Both the position numbers and the translations under genes were made by a program. A stretch of DNA of 64,000 bases from Gonium pectorale (lineage: Eukaryota > Chlorophyta > Chlorophyceae > Chlamydomonadales > Volvocaceae), in the NCBI GenBank assembly GCA_001584585.1, contig LSYV01000009.1, positions 572,758 to 636,757 on the forward strand, in the 5' to 3' direction. This document shows, piece by piece, positions 50,321 through 62,245 of the stretch; the stretch's first letter is position 1, and the number at the start of each line of letters is the position of its first letter. The notes beneath the pieces are model-generated. The model saw only the letters and a list, made by a program, of their open reading frames with translations, searched no databases and had not been told where the DNA came from.

Positions 50321-51187
50321 ACGTTTCCAGTGGGGCGCCGGAAACCGAACAAGGCAGGCGGACGAGACAGGCAGACAGGCCCCTCCCGGAAAAAGCAGCA
50401 GCGTAGTTACCTTGTGCGACTTCGAGAAGGTATACTCAGCGAGTGTGGCGTTCGGCGGAGTGACCAGTCCATCGGCGTGTGTGTGACAGGCTTACATACA
50501 GAGGGCCAGATCTGGCGTTTCCCAATTTGCAAGCATAGCTCTGACGGCTGGAAAGAGTGGGATGCGTCGGTGCCGCAATCCGGTCTCAAACACCTCTGGG
50601 GCCTGACGAACCGGCAGGGCACGTCTCCTTCGCCCGCCATGCCTTGTGGCCAGGCATCGTACTTCAAAGCTTCGGCAGTCTCGGTCCGTAGAGGTGGCCT
50701 CCCTGTTCCTAGACGGTAACAGTGGGGCGGACCAATGAACAGGTCTGGCTTCATGTCTCCTAGGGACCAACTGACAAGGGCGTGGTAGTTACCTGGCTCG
50801 GTACGGGTGTGGAACGTGCTGTGCGGCGACGCAACAGCGCGCATTGATGTGAGGAGTGGTAGGCGCACTTGAACACCTCTTTCTATGCAAATTTCTCTTT
50901 TTTCACCAGGATAGGTGCTGTGCTCAGGCACGGAGCTCAGGTGCGCCTATCACTTCACTCAGGCATCCGCACCTAGACCGGCGCTGTACTCGCGGCTACG
51001 ATGCATGCGGCTGCAGTTGCCCTGATCAAATTCCTTACAGACTGGCTCGGACGGCTGCAGGATCAGCTTGCCCCTCAGGGCCTCCCTGCCATGCCTGCAG
51101 GCCACTGCAGTCAAGGTAAAGCCAAGCTAGCGGCGCCAAGTCGAGACAATGGGCGCTGGACCGTCCTTCAGGCTGAAGGTAGTGCGC

Positions 51188-51192
51188 TTACA
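51188..51192 (-). terminator. Putative poly(A) signal (minus-strand TGTAA) of the mTERF gene
   Basis: TTACA on the plus strand, about 450 nt beyond the last stop codon at 51641. Another lies at 51034-51038. Confidence 0.4.
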
Positions 51193-51640
51193 TCTCACAT
51201 GCACACGAAGACGTAGGTGGCGTCAGGCCACAGCATCATACACTCAGTTTTACGCCTGGCATTGGCTCATACGCGTGGGAATAGCCCTGACCAGCATCAC
51301 GCCCGTAGCGTGAACCTCGACTTGAGTTGCGTGTCAGGAGTAGTATCATCACGTCCTCGTGGTCATTGGGTCCAGATCCGCTCGATGGCGACGTCAATCG
51401 TGTTCATGAATAAGCACCGTCTTACGAACACATGGAAGAGCTCAGGCTCCATGACCGAAGGCTGTCACGCCTTGCATCTGCGTCGTGTTGCTACCACCAT
51501 TACGGCGACGGCAGTCGCCCAAACTCACTCCCAACCAAACCAGCCGGTTGCAACTAAAACACCAGGACCCTGCACTGCAACTATGGCGATTGCCTGCCTC
51601 TCCTATGCACACCTACGAGGAGCCGCCGTCTGGCCTCCTG

Positions 51641-54598
51641 CTACCGAGGGGCCCTCACGCCCATGGCGGCCCCCAAAGCGAGCGTGTGGGCCTGGCCCTC
51701 TCCCTGCAAGCCGCGCCCCTGCGCGTGCGACTGCCCTCTCCCAGGAAGGCCATTCTTGCTCCGCTCGTCTAGCGCTGTAATCTCATGCATAGCCCCGTCC
51801 TCGCCGACTACTACTACTCTACACTCCTGCTCTTCGTCTCTCAGCTGCTGCGCCGACGCCGAGGCCGTAGCGCACACCGGCAGCGCCTCCTCCCGCCCGG
51901 GTAGCCCGTGCTCCAGGCCCGCACCCCGGCCGCCGCCCGCGACGACAGTATGGCCTGCGATCGCCGTGCCATCGGTGACGGAAGGCTGCAGGTGTAGCCA
52001 CAGAGGGATGTGGGGTCCCGGCGGTGGCCCCTCATGGCTGTCCTGCCCAGCGCGCCAGTGTGAGCTGTCGCTGCTGTCGTCACCCGCAAGGGCAGGGGCA
52101 GCTCCGTTGCTGCCCCCCTGCCGTGCAACTGGCGCGGTGTGCTGGGGCGCATGCTGCCCATTGGGTGCGGCGTCGGCCCGGACGCTCATGCCAGGGAGGG
52201 CCGCACCCTGCGACACCGCGCCATCGCCGCCTGCGACGCCCCCGTGCGATGCAAGTACGCCCCCGCTGATGCTGCTGTTGCTGTGGAACGCCTGCCCCTG
52301 CAGGCGGGAGGTAGGCCCCGATAGCCCCCGCAGTGGCCGCAACAACCGACTGAGCGGCCGCCGCGAATGCTGAGGCTGTTCGCTTGACCCTCCCACGGCC
52401 CGACTACCCGGACGTGCCCCTCCGTCCCCACGTCCGGTCCCGCCCGTCGCCCGACGCGACGCCCCGACCCAACCGAACTAGTCCGTCGTCTCNNNNNNNN
52501 NNNNNNNNNNNNCGTGTTCGCTTGACCCTCCAGGCCCATACCCGGATGCCCCTGCCCCAGTCGCCGCCTGCCCAGCAGCCCCGACAACGATGCCTTGCTG
52601 CGGGCCGGCCTCCACCCAGATGAGCTCCGGCGTGCTCCCGCTGTCAGCTTGGGGCGCGTTAGCGTCCTGCATCGCGAGCGCCGCTACCTGTTCCGCGGGA
52701 CCCAGCGTGGCACCGGATCGGTGCTGGCCCGCTCTCCGCCGCCCCACAGGACGCAGCCCCTGATGGTGCGAGCTCGAGGGTCGCCGCACCTTCACAGCAG
52801 CCCCTGCACTTCCCTCTTCGACTGCAGCTGCTGTCCGCTGCGTTGCTTGAGCAGAGCGTCGGAGCCGCCGGAAGGACCGGCCCTTCGGCGCCCTATCTGT
52901 GGCCTGCCGAGCCAGCTGTTTTTCCCGCACCCTTCGCTGCACCTCCCTGCTGTACTGTGCCTGCAGCTGAAGCCATGACGGCTGCTGTCTCCCCGACGTC
53001 GACGCTCCGGGCTGCTGGCCCCGATCCGGCATGTCTGCCGTGCTTGCGTCCTGTCCGCTGGTACTGCTGCTAGACGCGTCGTCACTGCCGCTGCTACCGG
53101 GAAAGCCCACTCGGCTGTGGAATGAGCTGACCTCCGAGGCCATGGCCCTGAGGCTCGACGGCAATGGCGTCTCCCCTTCGGCCCCTTCGGCGCGCCGGTT
53201 CAGGCCTAGCCAGCCCGAGCGGTGTGGTGCAGAGCCGGTGGCCGCCCCGGTGCCGGACTCAGACGCAGTAGCGCTAGGCAAGGCTGGCCCCGAGGCGGGT
53301 ACCGCCGCGTGTGCTGTCGCAATCTTCGCCGGGTGAGCCCCGCCGTCGGCCGGCTGTTCCTGCGTTGAAGCAGCCTGCGCCATCGCAGCCCGCCGCATCC
53401 GCAGCCGCGACGCCACGACCCGCCGTCGCCACTCCATCCAGCGTGAGAACTCAGCCCATGAGTCGCCCAGCGCAGCGGCCGGGCCGCCCGTCGCCAGCAG
53501 CTGCTCCAGCGGTGCACTGCCCGCCCTCTGCCGCTCCGAGAGGTACATCATCGCACTGAGGCAGCCCCGCCGATTGAGAATGAGCTGCGCGACGGCTGGC
53601 GGCCGCAGCTGCAGGAACTGCGCCACCCATTCGGGCGAGGCGGCGAGGCAGCGCCGCAGCGCGGAGCCGCGCTGATGCAGGCCGCGCGGCGTGAGGAGCA
53701 GCAGCTGCGGTGCGTGGCAGATCATGGCGTACACGAAGCCCTCCCTTTTCCTCAGCAGCGCCTGCAGCCCGCCGAACACTGCCCTGGCGCAGTCCAGATC
53801 GCAGCGCATGAGCGCCGGCAGCTTCACAAGCAGCGTCACAACGTGGCGCTTCTCCTTGTTAAGGATGCTCATGAGGCCGTTCACCTTGGTGTTCATGACC
53901 TTGCCGGACATGCTCACCAAGTCTGGCCGGGCCTGCAACATGGCTGCAATCGTGCATCGCGGCTGTCGCAGCACCATGCCGAGCGCAATCATCCGCTGCC
54001 GCACAGAGGAGGGCGTGTCGCTGAGGTACTCCGGTCCGCGCGCTAGCACGTGTAGCACGTCCAACGGCGTGCAGCGCAGCAGCGAGCTGTAGGCTGCCAC
54101 GCGTCGCTGCACCGTGGCCGTTTTGCGGCGTAGGACGGAGGGCACAGTTAGAGCGGTTCGCAGGACCGCCGCCGGCGGCACGCCAAGCGCGGCCGCTAGC
54201 TCCTGCACCTTAGCTCGAATAGCCTCCAGAGGCGTGAGGAGCAAATACCCCGGCTGCTTAGAGACCATGTAGGCGGCCTGTTTGGGTCGCAGCCCCAGCT
54301 CCGAGCACAGCTGCTGCAGGCGCTGCGCCACCTCCCGGGGCTCCATGACCCGCACGGCCGTAGGGCTGCGCGCCAGCATCGCCTCAACGCGAGTCACGGG
54401 CACCCGCAGCACCTCCGACAGTCCAGCGAGCTTAGCGGGCGTGATGCGCCCTGGGAAAGGGGAAGCAACGGATGTTGTTGGGCCATGCTGCGGTGCCAGT
54501 CGCGCCAGGCAGCGCAAGGGAGCACACACAGCAAACAAAGCAAGCCGGGGTTTTCTGCTGAGGTGCTGCTCGAACAGTGAATTACAACGCAAAGCCAT
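51641..54598 (-). CDS. mTERF-family organelle protein (interrupted by an assembly gap)
   Basis: A single long minus-strand frame starts at ATG 54598. The first 35 residues (MALRCNSLFEQHL..., Arg/Leu-rich, few acids) look like a mitochondrial or plastid transit peptide. About seven mTERF-type helix repeats follow over residues 45-360, each with the hydrophobic-Pro signature (MLARSPTAV, MVSKQPGYLLL, LTVPSVL, MLQARPDLV, LVKLPALM, ICHAPQLLLL). Such proteins bind nucleic acid and affect organelle transcription or RNA maturation. The remainder is Ser/Gly/Gln-rich. A 20-N gap at 52493-52512 is followed in frame by TAG (52480-52478), but the frame is open on both sides. I take the end as TAG 51643-51641. 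A conservative model would stop at 52478 (about 706 codons). CCCTTTCCCAG before residue 45 could be a 3' splice site with the true first exon upstream. Confidence 0.75.
52377..52531. repeat. 17-bp direct repeat flanking the assembly gap
   Basis: TGTTCGCTTGACCCTCC occurs at 52377-52393 and 52515-52531, with the N gap and the stop codon between. In the mTERF frame both copies read GGSSE. Confidence 0.9.
52493..52512. other. Assembly gap (20 N)
   Basis: Twenty undetermined bases inside the mTERF coding frame. True length unknown. Confidence 1.
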
Positions 54599-56246
54599 GC
54601 AGCTTGCAAGGCCAGGGGCGTGGCCCACTCTCTGGTAGCTTCAAACGACGACGGGTCTTGTGGCGCCTCCGTGTCCGTTTGGGTCCGTGGGTTGGGTTGG
54701 GTGGTTGTATTTCTGCTTTGTGTAAGTTATCGACAGTTATAAGCCTTCTGGCATCAAGACGCACCTATGGAGGGCCTCAGAGGGGCGCTTGGCCGCTCGA
54801 CCGCCTGAGCGGGGCGACTCGGCAAGACAGAGGAGCATGCCAAGTCCTCGCCCCAAGAGGATTCATCTGCCAGAACCAGGGGCTCTTGAAGCGCATTGCG
54901 CAGGGCTGAGCAGCGAACGTATCCACGGCCTGCGAGCGACCCAGTGCAAAAAGCCGGTGCAAGGATGGTCGAGGCGCCGACGAGGGACCTCCGCTCCAGT
55001 CCAATAGGAGCACAGCGCTAGATTTGCGGTCTGGCTGTCCAGAAGCGCGTACCTAGGGGCCTCGGCAGTGCGGGGCGAGGCAGCGCGGGGGTCCCTCGCC
55101 CCAAAGCGTGAAGCATTCGGCCGCTCTATCCAGACTATGGCATTGTTATGATAACAGCGATATGTTACATAATCTTGAATCCGACAATCGCGACGCCGCT
55201 GCAGGGCTTGCGCGTCTCGGGGGCTGCGGCTTTGTATCGTGGGCGATTGCAATACACGTAAGTATGGCTTCGTGTGCGTGCAATTGCTGCGCAGAAACAC
55301 GCTGCGCCCGAACCGGATCTCTACCCCAAGCTCGTACTTCTTTTGGGGCTCGCCCCTCCTCGCCCGCTCTCTCTACATTTCGATATCATCGTTGTGTCTC
55401 CAATGTGAATCCCAAGTTTTCGGACGAACAACATGTAGAAAGTTCTGAGCAGCAACACACGACAGACCCGGTATCAGACCCGGTCTTTTGGCAGCGAAGG
55501 AAACTGTGGAGGATGCGCAAGTCTTGGGGCACTGTTGCAGCGTGCTATGCGGGTGTGAGCTGGGCACCCACTGGCATGTACAGTGGCGTGGCCAACTTGA
55601 ACTCGAAGGGCATGGGGTCTGCAGGGCTCTATCGAATCACGTTGATGTGAATGATGCTGCTGAATGCGAGGCCAATCTTACACGCAGCTTCCTCCTTAAG
55701 AACAACCCTGGGTTTGATCCACCTCCTCCCACGCCTCCGCCACGCCAACTTCCACCCAACCCGTTCGGGGTCAAGAACCCGAACGCCCTTAAGCCTATGA
55801 CCGCTACAGTAACAATCGTTTCATGCTTGCAACGCTTGACTTGTGGAGGGCCGCCGAGCCTGCAACTGCAGGTTGCACAGGTTGCAACAATTGCCGCTGA
55901 GACTGTAATCGCTGGGCGAGGATTTGATGGATACCTCACCGCATCTCCAATCTCCAACCAACTCTCGAAACAGATGGAGATGGCCCAGGAAGGCCACCTG
56001 AGTTAGCCTAGGATAACCACCGAAGAGCAGAGCACCAGTCCCAACCAAAGCTGACTATAACCCAACAAACCACACTGTTGTGGTACCCAACAACCCCGCC
56101 ACCCACACGCTCATGAATCAGAAACCATCCGAAACCCAGCCTGAAACGCAAGCAAGTTGCCATGCGCTGATGCCACACTCCACTCGAGAAAGCCCGGGAC
56201 ACTACAAACGCGACAGTTCATGCAGTACTCGTACTCAATGCGCTCT
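54599..56246. other. Intergenic region between mTERF and SEC31 genes
   Basis: Holds the mTERF promoter/5' UTR and the SEC31 3' UTR. A GGGTTGGGTTGGGTGG run occurs near 54690. A plus-strand frame at 55488-56006 has no ATG near its start and no domain, and overlaps the expected SEC31 3' UTR. Confidence 0.5.
55678..55682 (-). terminator. Putative poly(A) signal (minus-strand TGTAA) of SEC31
   Basis: TTACA on the plus strand, about 565 nt past the SEC31 stop codon. Confidence 0.4.
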
Positions 56247-59200
56247 TTACGACGTCTGGCGGAGCTTGATCATGCGCTTGACGGCGCTGAGCCAAAAGCC
56301 GCACTCGTCCCAGTCAGTGGTCGTCATCTGCACCTGGATGTGGTTGGCGGTGTGCCAGTCGCCTGCGTCGATGGCGGCGCACAGCTGCTGCAGCTTCGGG
56401 ATGACGCTGGCACTGACCTCCCCGGCGTTCAGCTTCCAGAACAGCTGCCCAATCTTCTTGGTGTTGTCGTCCATCTCCCGCTTCTTGGCTGCAGTCAAAT
56501 AACAACAGCCAGGCATGGCACGGATAGGTGGGTTCGCGGAAACACAACTCCAGTACATCACCGATTTTACACGCAGGCGCTGCAGGTGTCTTATGCAGAT
56601 CTCTGCATCGAGGTCGTGCACGACGCCATGATTGATGTCAACAGCCTCAACGCACCCGGGTTGTTTGCCAGTGGCAGGCAGGTGTTGTACAGGTTCGAGA
56701 GCGAAGCCACAACGGGCCGCAGCTCCGCCGGTACGGCGCTCGTGTCAGCTGTGGCGACGGAGATGTTGGCTGGAGGCCCAGGCGGGGGCGCCTGGGCGGC
56801 AGGCTTCTGTGACGCCGGCGCAGCCATAGGGGCGCCCCCCGGCATGGCAGTCAAAGGCGGGGCTCCGCCGAAGCTGCCGGCGCTGCCGGGCGCAACCGTG
56901 GGCGCCGAAGCCGACGTAGACCCGGTCGGTACAAAGAAGCTCGGCTGAGGCGCCGCCGCCACCGGAGTGGCCGCCACGGGCTGCGGTACCGATGTAGGCA
57001 CGAATGCCGTTGGCGCCGCTGCACTCGCAAACGTTGTGTGCGTCTGCACGGGTGCTGGAGGCGGCGGTGCAGCCGGCTGCGCAGCCGGTGCAACCGGTGC
57101 TGCTACACCAGTGGTTGGCGCGAAAGGCACCGGGGCGGGCTGCTGATACGCAGACGCAGTACCGGGGTACACTGATGACTGCTGAGGCTGCTGGGGCGCA
57201 GCGGCCGGGGTGTAGGCCGAGTGCTGGGGCTGCTGTGGTTGTTGGTACGCACTGTACTGGTTGTAACCCGCCTGCTGCTGGCTGACCGTCTGGCCGTACG
57301 GGTTGGCTTGTTGCTGTCCGTACTGGGCCGTCGAGGCCGTAGTCTGTGGCGCAGCAACTGTGCTGTACTGCTGTGCTGTGGTCGTGGTGCCATATTGCGT
57401 CGCCTGCGCCTGCCCGTACGCATTCACATTGTAGCCTTGTTGCTGCGTCTTCCCGTACGCGCCCTGGCTCGCGTAGGCCGGCTGCTGGGCCGGCTGCGCG
57501 GGCTGTTGCCCGTAGGCACCGTACTGGTTCGTCGTAGGGGCTGCAGCGGCGCCGTAGCTGGCTCCATACGCACCATAGCTTGCAGCCGCCGCCTAAGGGC
57601 AGACATAGCACCCAGAAGATTCAAGGTGAAGCAAACAGACAAGGACGATAGTCGAAGCGATTTCTACCATGTGCCAGGCCACCTGGCGGCTTCAACTGGA
57701 CAGCAGCTTACCTTGGCTGCAGCCTGCTGCTGCGCGGCCTGCGCCGACGGGACGACCTCCTCCCGAACGAACGGGAACGGCGGCGGGTGCACGCCCTGCG
57801 GCAGCTCAGCCACACCGCTGCGGTAGATGCGGTCCTTCAGAACAGCCACCGTGGTCGACGCCTGCGTCGAATAGGACGGACATAGTGCTATCATGCATCA
57901 GAACCTAGCTCAGCATCTACCCACGGCCTCCTCAAAGAGGCTTGAAGAAGCAAGAGGGGCGCATCTAGAAAGGCTTTGGCCTAATCTGCCTGGGGCCTTT
58001 CCATCTGTAGGTAGTGCCTTACCTCGCCGGGCACGTGCTCCAGGTAGTCCAGGGCTGTCGCCATGCGGCCATTCGACGCCAGCAGAGACGCGTAAGCGGT
58101 CACAAGCTCGGACAGGCTCTGCGAAGCCTTGTTGACGCCGTCCGGCGACGACGTCGTGGTGGAGACACCGGGCGCCATGCCCATCACCACCGCCTTCTCG
58201 ATGACGTTCTGTTGTGGGTGGACCATACAACAGACACCCGCCGCAAAGGATTAGTGCACATGGTCACCAGGGCTACTGCCCCTCGATGGGGTTAGCCGCC
58301 TTAGAGGCAATTCTGCAGAGCCGCCGAGACTCTTCAGAGCTCATGTTGGGAGTTACCGCACCTGCAGGACCTCGACGGTCATGCCCGACGCTCCCGTGCA
58401 GTTGCGCGCCCAGTACGAGACCGCCTGGTCCGTATGGCCACCGCAGACCCAGCAGAGCGAAGCCTCATGGTGCATACCAGCCTGCATTACGACACAAGGG
58501 ACAAAAACATGGCTCAGCAATCACCCCAGAAGCTTCATGTTGTACAACACTCACTGCCTCTTCTTACGTAACACGCACTACCCAGGTGCCATGCCGTCAT
58601 GTACGGACGGACCGACTCAGAACACACCTGCGCCAGCCGGCTAGCCAGTGCGTCCGCGAGGCCCCGGAACTTGTCGCGGTCCGTGTACGTCACGAGCATG
58701 GCCAACGTCTCCCGCCACTGAGCAACCGGCCGCGTGCGGATGAGAGCGCTGTAGTCTCCCTCCAAGTTTGCGCGGATGATGGCCTGCCAAAGGCGGAACT
58801 TTAAGTAAGCCGACGCCGACCGGCAGCAGGCGGAGCCAGGAGCTCCCAGTTAGCAAGATACTTTCACGCCTGGCCGCAGTTAGAATTCGCTGTAGTCCAA
58901 ACCAGCCACGCACACATAAAACACTTAGTCGATCCAGGGACCGAGCGAGGCTCCGGTGAGCACATACCTGGTAGGGGTGCGGGCACTTCTGCATGTACTT
59001 GTGCATGGTGCGCTGGTACAAGTCCCGGCCGGCCGTGTTGGCAATGAGCAGCGCGTCCGCGTACCGGTGTACCGCCAGACAGTGGTCCACCGCGGTGGCG
59101 TAGCAGCCAACGGTCAGCGCCTTGACGATCTCCGCCTCAAGCTCGCCTCCGGACACGTGACCGGGTGCATGCCCGTGGGCATCGGCCGCTGCCTTACCTG

Positions 59201-62200
59201 CAATTGTTCCGACAAGAACATAATGGGCAGCTCGCAGGCACTGCATTTGTCCTTCTCTCGTTCCCTATGTCAAGAACCGTCCCAAGCAAGGTTGCTGACA
59301 CGCCCCACGCGTAAGCTATGATCCCTCGCGACTGCTGTGACGCACCCGCCTCGCGCGCCATGGCGTCTATCGCGCCCGCGTTCAGCGGCTGCACAGCCCC
59401 AAGGTCCGGGACGGCCGCCGTGGTTTCGGTCGCCGTGACCAAGCCTCCGAGCGGAACCTCGGTGTCCTCCAGCTTGTCGAAGAAGTCCGGATCGTCCTGA
59501 GCCATTAGCTGGTGGGGGCTCGCTGCTGCCCCAGCACCCCCTGCACCTGTCACGTCCACCCGTGGCCCACCTGCAGGTCCACCCGAAAGAGCAGTTCGGC
59601 AAGTCGAAAAACACCAACAACATCGACGTGCCTGACTCACAGCTTACCCGGGCCAGGCCCTACAACTGCTCGCACATGGTTGACATGTTCTGCCCTCACC
59701 GTCCCGCCTCACCGTCTGCGTTCACGTTAAGCTGCTCCATCCCAGCCGCCGCGGCGTCCAAGCCGTTCTCCGTCGGCTGGCCCGCGAGGCTGCCCTCCCT
59801 AGCTGGCAGATCGTTGAAGCCCAGCGTCTGAAGGAGCACGCGGCGGGCCTCCTCGCCCTCGAAGAGGACAGACAGGAAGGACCAGGTCTCAGCCTCCTGG
59901 GTACCCTCCGGTGACTGCTCAGCAGCGGTTGTGAGCGCAGCGCGCTTGTTGCTGCAGTACTCCCGCAGGGTCTGCAGGTTGCCGCCCTGTATCGCGGCCT
60001 CGAAGCCCTCCGAGCGCGCAACCAATTCCTGCTCCGTCACCACCTGCTTGACGGAAAGGACGGCTGTGTCCTGCATACGCACGGACCCCGTCGCCGGGTC
60101 CGTGAGTTGCGACCGGTTGTGCATGAAAGACACGAGCCGCCCGCCGAAGCCGAAGGTCGCGCCAACAGGCCGGCGCATCCATGCCGGGGCCTTAGCCAGA
60201 GGCGTGGAATCCCCAACAATGGACTGCGTCACGGTGAAGTCGGCGTTCACGGTCTCCGTGACCTTTGAGCCCGTGCATGTGTGCAAATTGTAGATGCCCA
60301 GCTTGCCGTCAAAGGACGATGTCGCGAAGATGCCCGGGATTGTGGGGCTCCACTGAGGGGACACATCGGAGTGGAGCAGCACTGGTAAGTGAGGTGTGCA
60401 CGACGGCAGCAGCAGAGGTGCCACGCGCTTAACAACACGTACGCAAACATCAAATTCTTGCAATTGTGCCCTTATCATCGCAGTGAAGCATGTCCGCGCT
60501 CCGGCTATGTTCCGTACACCCGTTACCATGCCTTGCGAGTGGGCAACCCCGCTGATGACAGGGTTAGCGCCACAGAGGAACCAGAAATGCTGCGTGGAGC
60601 TCGGGGCCGCTCCCGCTAGTATCCCACCTGGACATCGAAGTTCCAATGCGCTCCGCTGAGCTCGCATACGACGTCTCCCGAGTGAACGTCCCAGCAAATT
60701 GTGCGGTTGTCCTTGCCGCTGCTCAACAGCAGGGAAGAGTCGTGCGGCGACCAAGCCATGCCAAGAACGCCCTGCACGAAAGCGACGGGTTAGCATATAG
60801 GTAACGTAATGGTTATGAAGACGATAGTGTGGTGAGCTTCCATGATTGAAGGGGAGTAAGCCCCACACTAAGATGAAGTCAGCATCCCGAGCACGGCCCC
60901 GAGGGTCGCCATCCATGCATGCGCACCTTCTGGTGCCCCACAAACTCCTTCAGCGGGGACACGCTGTTCCGCAGGTCCCACATCTGCAGCGTGGGTGAGC
61001 GATCGTCGTCTGACGCTACGATCAGCTGCGTAGCGATATCTGGGTTCCACTGGATCGCGGACGCGCGCCGCTGGCTGCAATCAGGAAACAGGCGAGAGGA
61101 AGTGGTGTTGGCACATGCTTCCAAGCAAGCGACGGGCGCACAGTTAGGAACCGACTGTCCTGATTGCACTTCTTACGCCTACGACGTCTTTACAGCTAGC
61201 AAAAGAAGCTGAGGGCTTGACCCGCACCTCCGGTACACCACTGCTACGGGCACGCGTATGCCATACCTGTTCGGATCCCTGAAGCTGATCACTGGCTTCT
61301 GGCGCTTGAGGTCCCACACGACGGTGGTTCCGTTCGTGCTGCACGAAGCCAGGATGTGCTGAACCTTCTTATTCCAGGCAAGGTAAGTTATTTCGCCGCC
61401 GACAGCGGAGCCGGGGGTGCCGGCGCCGCCCTGCGCACCAAGAAACCGAGCCCCAGGGTGCACGGAGCGTGTCAGAGAGTTTTCAGCACAAACTCCGGCT
61501 CCAGCCATTTGCAGAAGGCTGCACCCATTCGGACGAGCCCCACCTTCAGCGCCGGATACAGCGATGGGGTCGAGGGCTTAGCAAGGTCCCAGATGCACAG
61601 GTCGCTGTCTGCCGCCCCCGAGGCAAGCAGGTTGGGGCTGAACCCGTTAAACTCAAGACCCTTCACGGCGCCCGTGTGCTTCTGCATCTTTGCAAGCAGC
61701 GGCACCCGGTGCTGCTCCTTGGCTGAGGGATCGAGCAGGACGGTTGGGTCCCAGAGGCAGACCGACCCATCCGCCAAGCCTCCAGCAAGAAGGCCGAGCT
61801 GCAAGTCATGTTAAATAAGTTAGCAGTGCTCGGTGCAGCGGAGGGACACGACAGCTCACCTGCGGGAAGGACTGATCGGCCAGGTGCTGACCCCAGGCAA
61901 GCCGGTTGAAGCGCTCGGGCGCGGCTATGCTGCCACATGGTGTCAAAAACTCAGAATTGTTGGCAAAGTCAAGCGGGAAGACCTGCGAGCGGCCCGATCA
62001 GTAGGCTGTCCAAGAAGAGCCAAACGCTTGATTCAACAGTCTATTAATAACATCGGGTAAGACTATGCGTAGTCTACTGCAGGTCAGCGGCAGAGCTCTG
62101 GAGATGCCAAGTAGCGCACCTCCAGGACCGACGATGTTGAGAAGCTAATATCAATAGCGCCAGCAACGGTACCAGCAGCTAGGAAGGGCGCATGGGGGCA

Positions 62201-62245
62201 GAAAGCCCCCGTCGCAGACCTATCGACCTGGCGGAGGTATGGCAT
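56247..62245 (-). CDS. SEC31: COPII coat outer-layer subunit SEC31
   Basis: Fifteen exons in transcript order: 62245-62120, 61982-61860, 61798-61544, 61430-61267, 61074-60927, 60771-60628, 60352-59713, 59570-59346, 59197-58968, 58783-58628, 58481-58362, 58208-58023, 57861-57712, 57592-56656, 56488-56247 (TAA). They encode about 1,281 residues. The N-terminal WD40 propeller (1-330) includes FLAAGTVAGAIDISFSTSS, LASGAADSDLCIWDL, HILASCSTNGTTVVWDL and SSLLLSSGKDNRTICWD. An alpha-solenoid follows (about 400-840), then a Gln/Tyr/Pro/Ala-rich stretch (about 890-1190). The C-terminal helical domain contains KKREMDDNTKKIGQLF and TDWDECGFWLSAVKRMIK, diagnostic of SEC31. With SEC13 it builds the outer cage of vesicles leaving the ER. 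The exon 7/8 junction (59713 to 59570) is the least certain because several acceptors share the right phase. Confidence 0.93.

Larger units (their letters stand above)
48996..50910. repeat. Cluster of short dispersed elements with UUCG-capped hairpin
   Basis: Full or partial copies of an element of about 80-100 bp. Plus orientation: about 48996-49085, 49264-49360, 49370-49460, 50051-50150, 50660-50730 (partial) and 50855-50910 (3' part). Minus orientation: about 49955-50010 (3' part) and 50268-50345. Parts in order: CCCTATTGGAAACGTC, hairpin stem, TTCG loop, hairpin stem, TACGGCCGTAGAGG, CTCCCTCTTTC, then TRTGCAGGTTTCTCTTTT. The tail resembles a 3' splice site (pyrimidine tract plus GCAG), but copies in both orientations argue against ordinary introns. 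Class unknown; a MITE or SINE-like element is possible. Confidence 0.7.
48885..51640. other. Repeat-rich intergenic interval
   Basis: 2.75 kb without an assignable gene. It is dominated by copies of a short hairpin-bearing element in both orientations and by a pair of roughly 100-bp related modules. The longest open frame (about 50144-50719, plus strand) passes through an inverted element copy and has no recognisable domain. Confidence 0.6.

Noticed and set aside
50144..50719. 192-codon plus-strand frame in the repeat cluster
   Set aside because: Runs through an inverted copy of the dispersed element and has no domain or splice support.
55488..56006. 172-codon plus-strand frame between mTERF and SEC31
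   Set aside because: Opens with TTG, no motif, lies in the expected SEC31 3' UTR.
59700..60352. SEC31 exon 7 ending at 59700
   Set aside because: That donor gives phase 2, but every acceptor near 59570 needs phase 1; the donor after 59713 fits.
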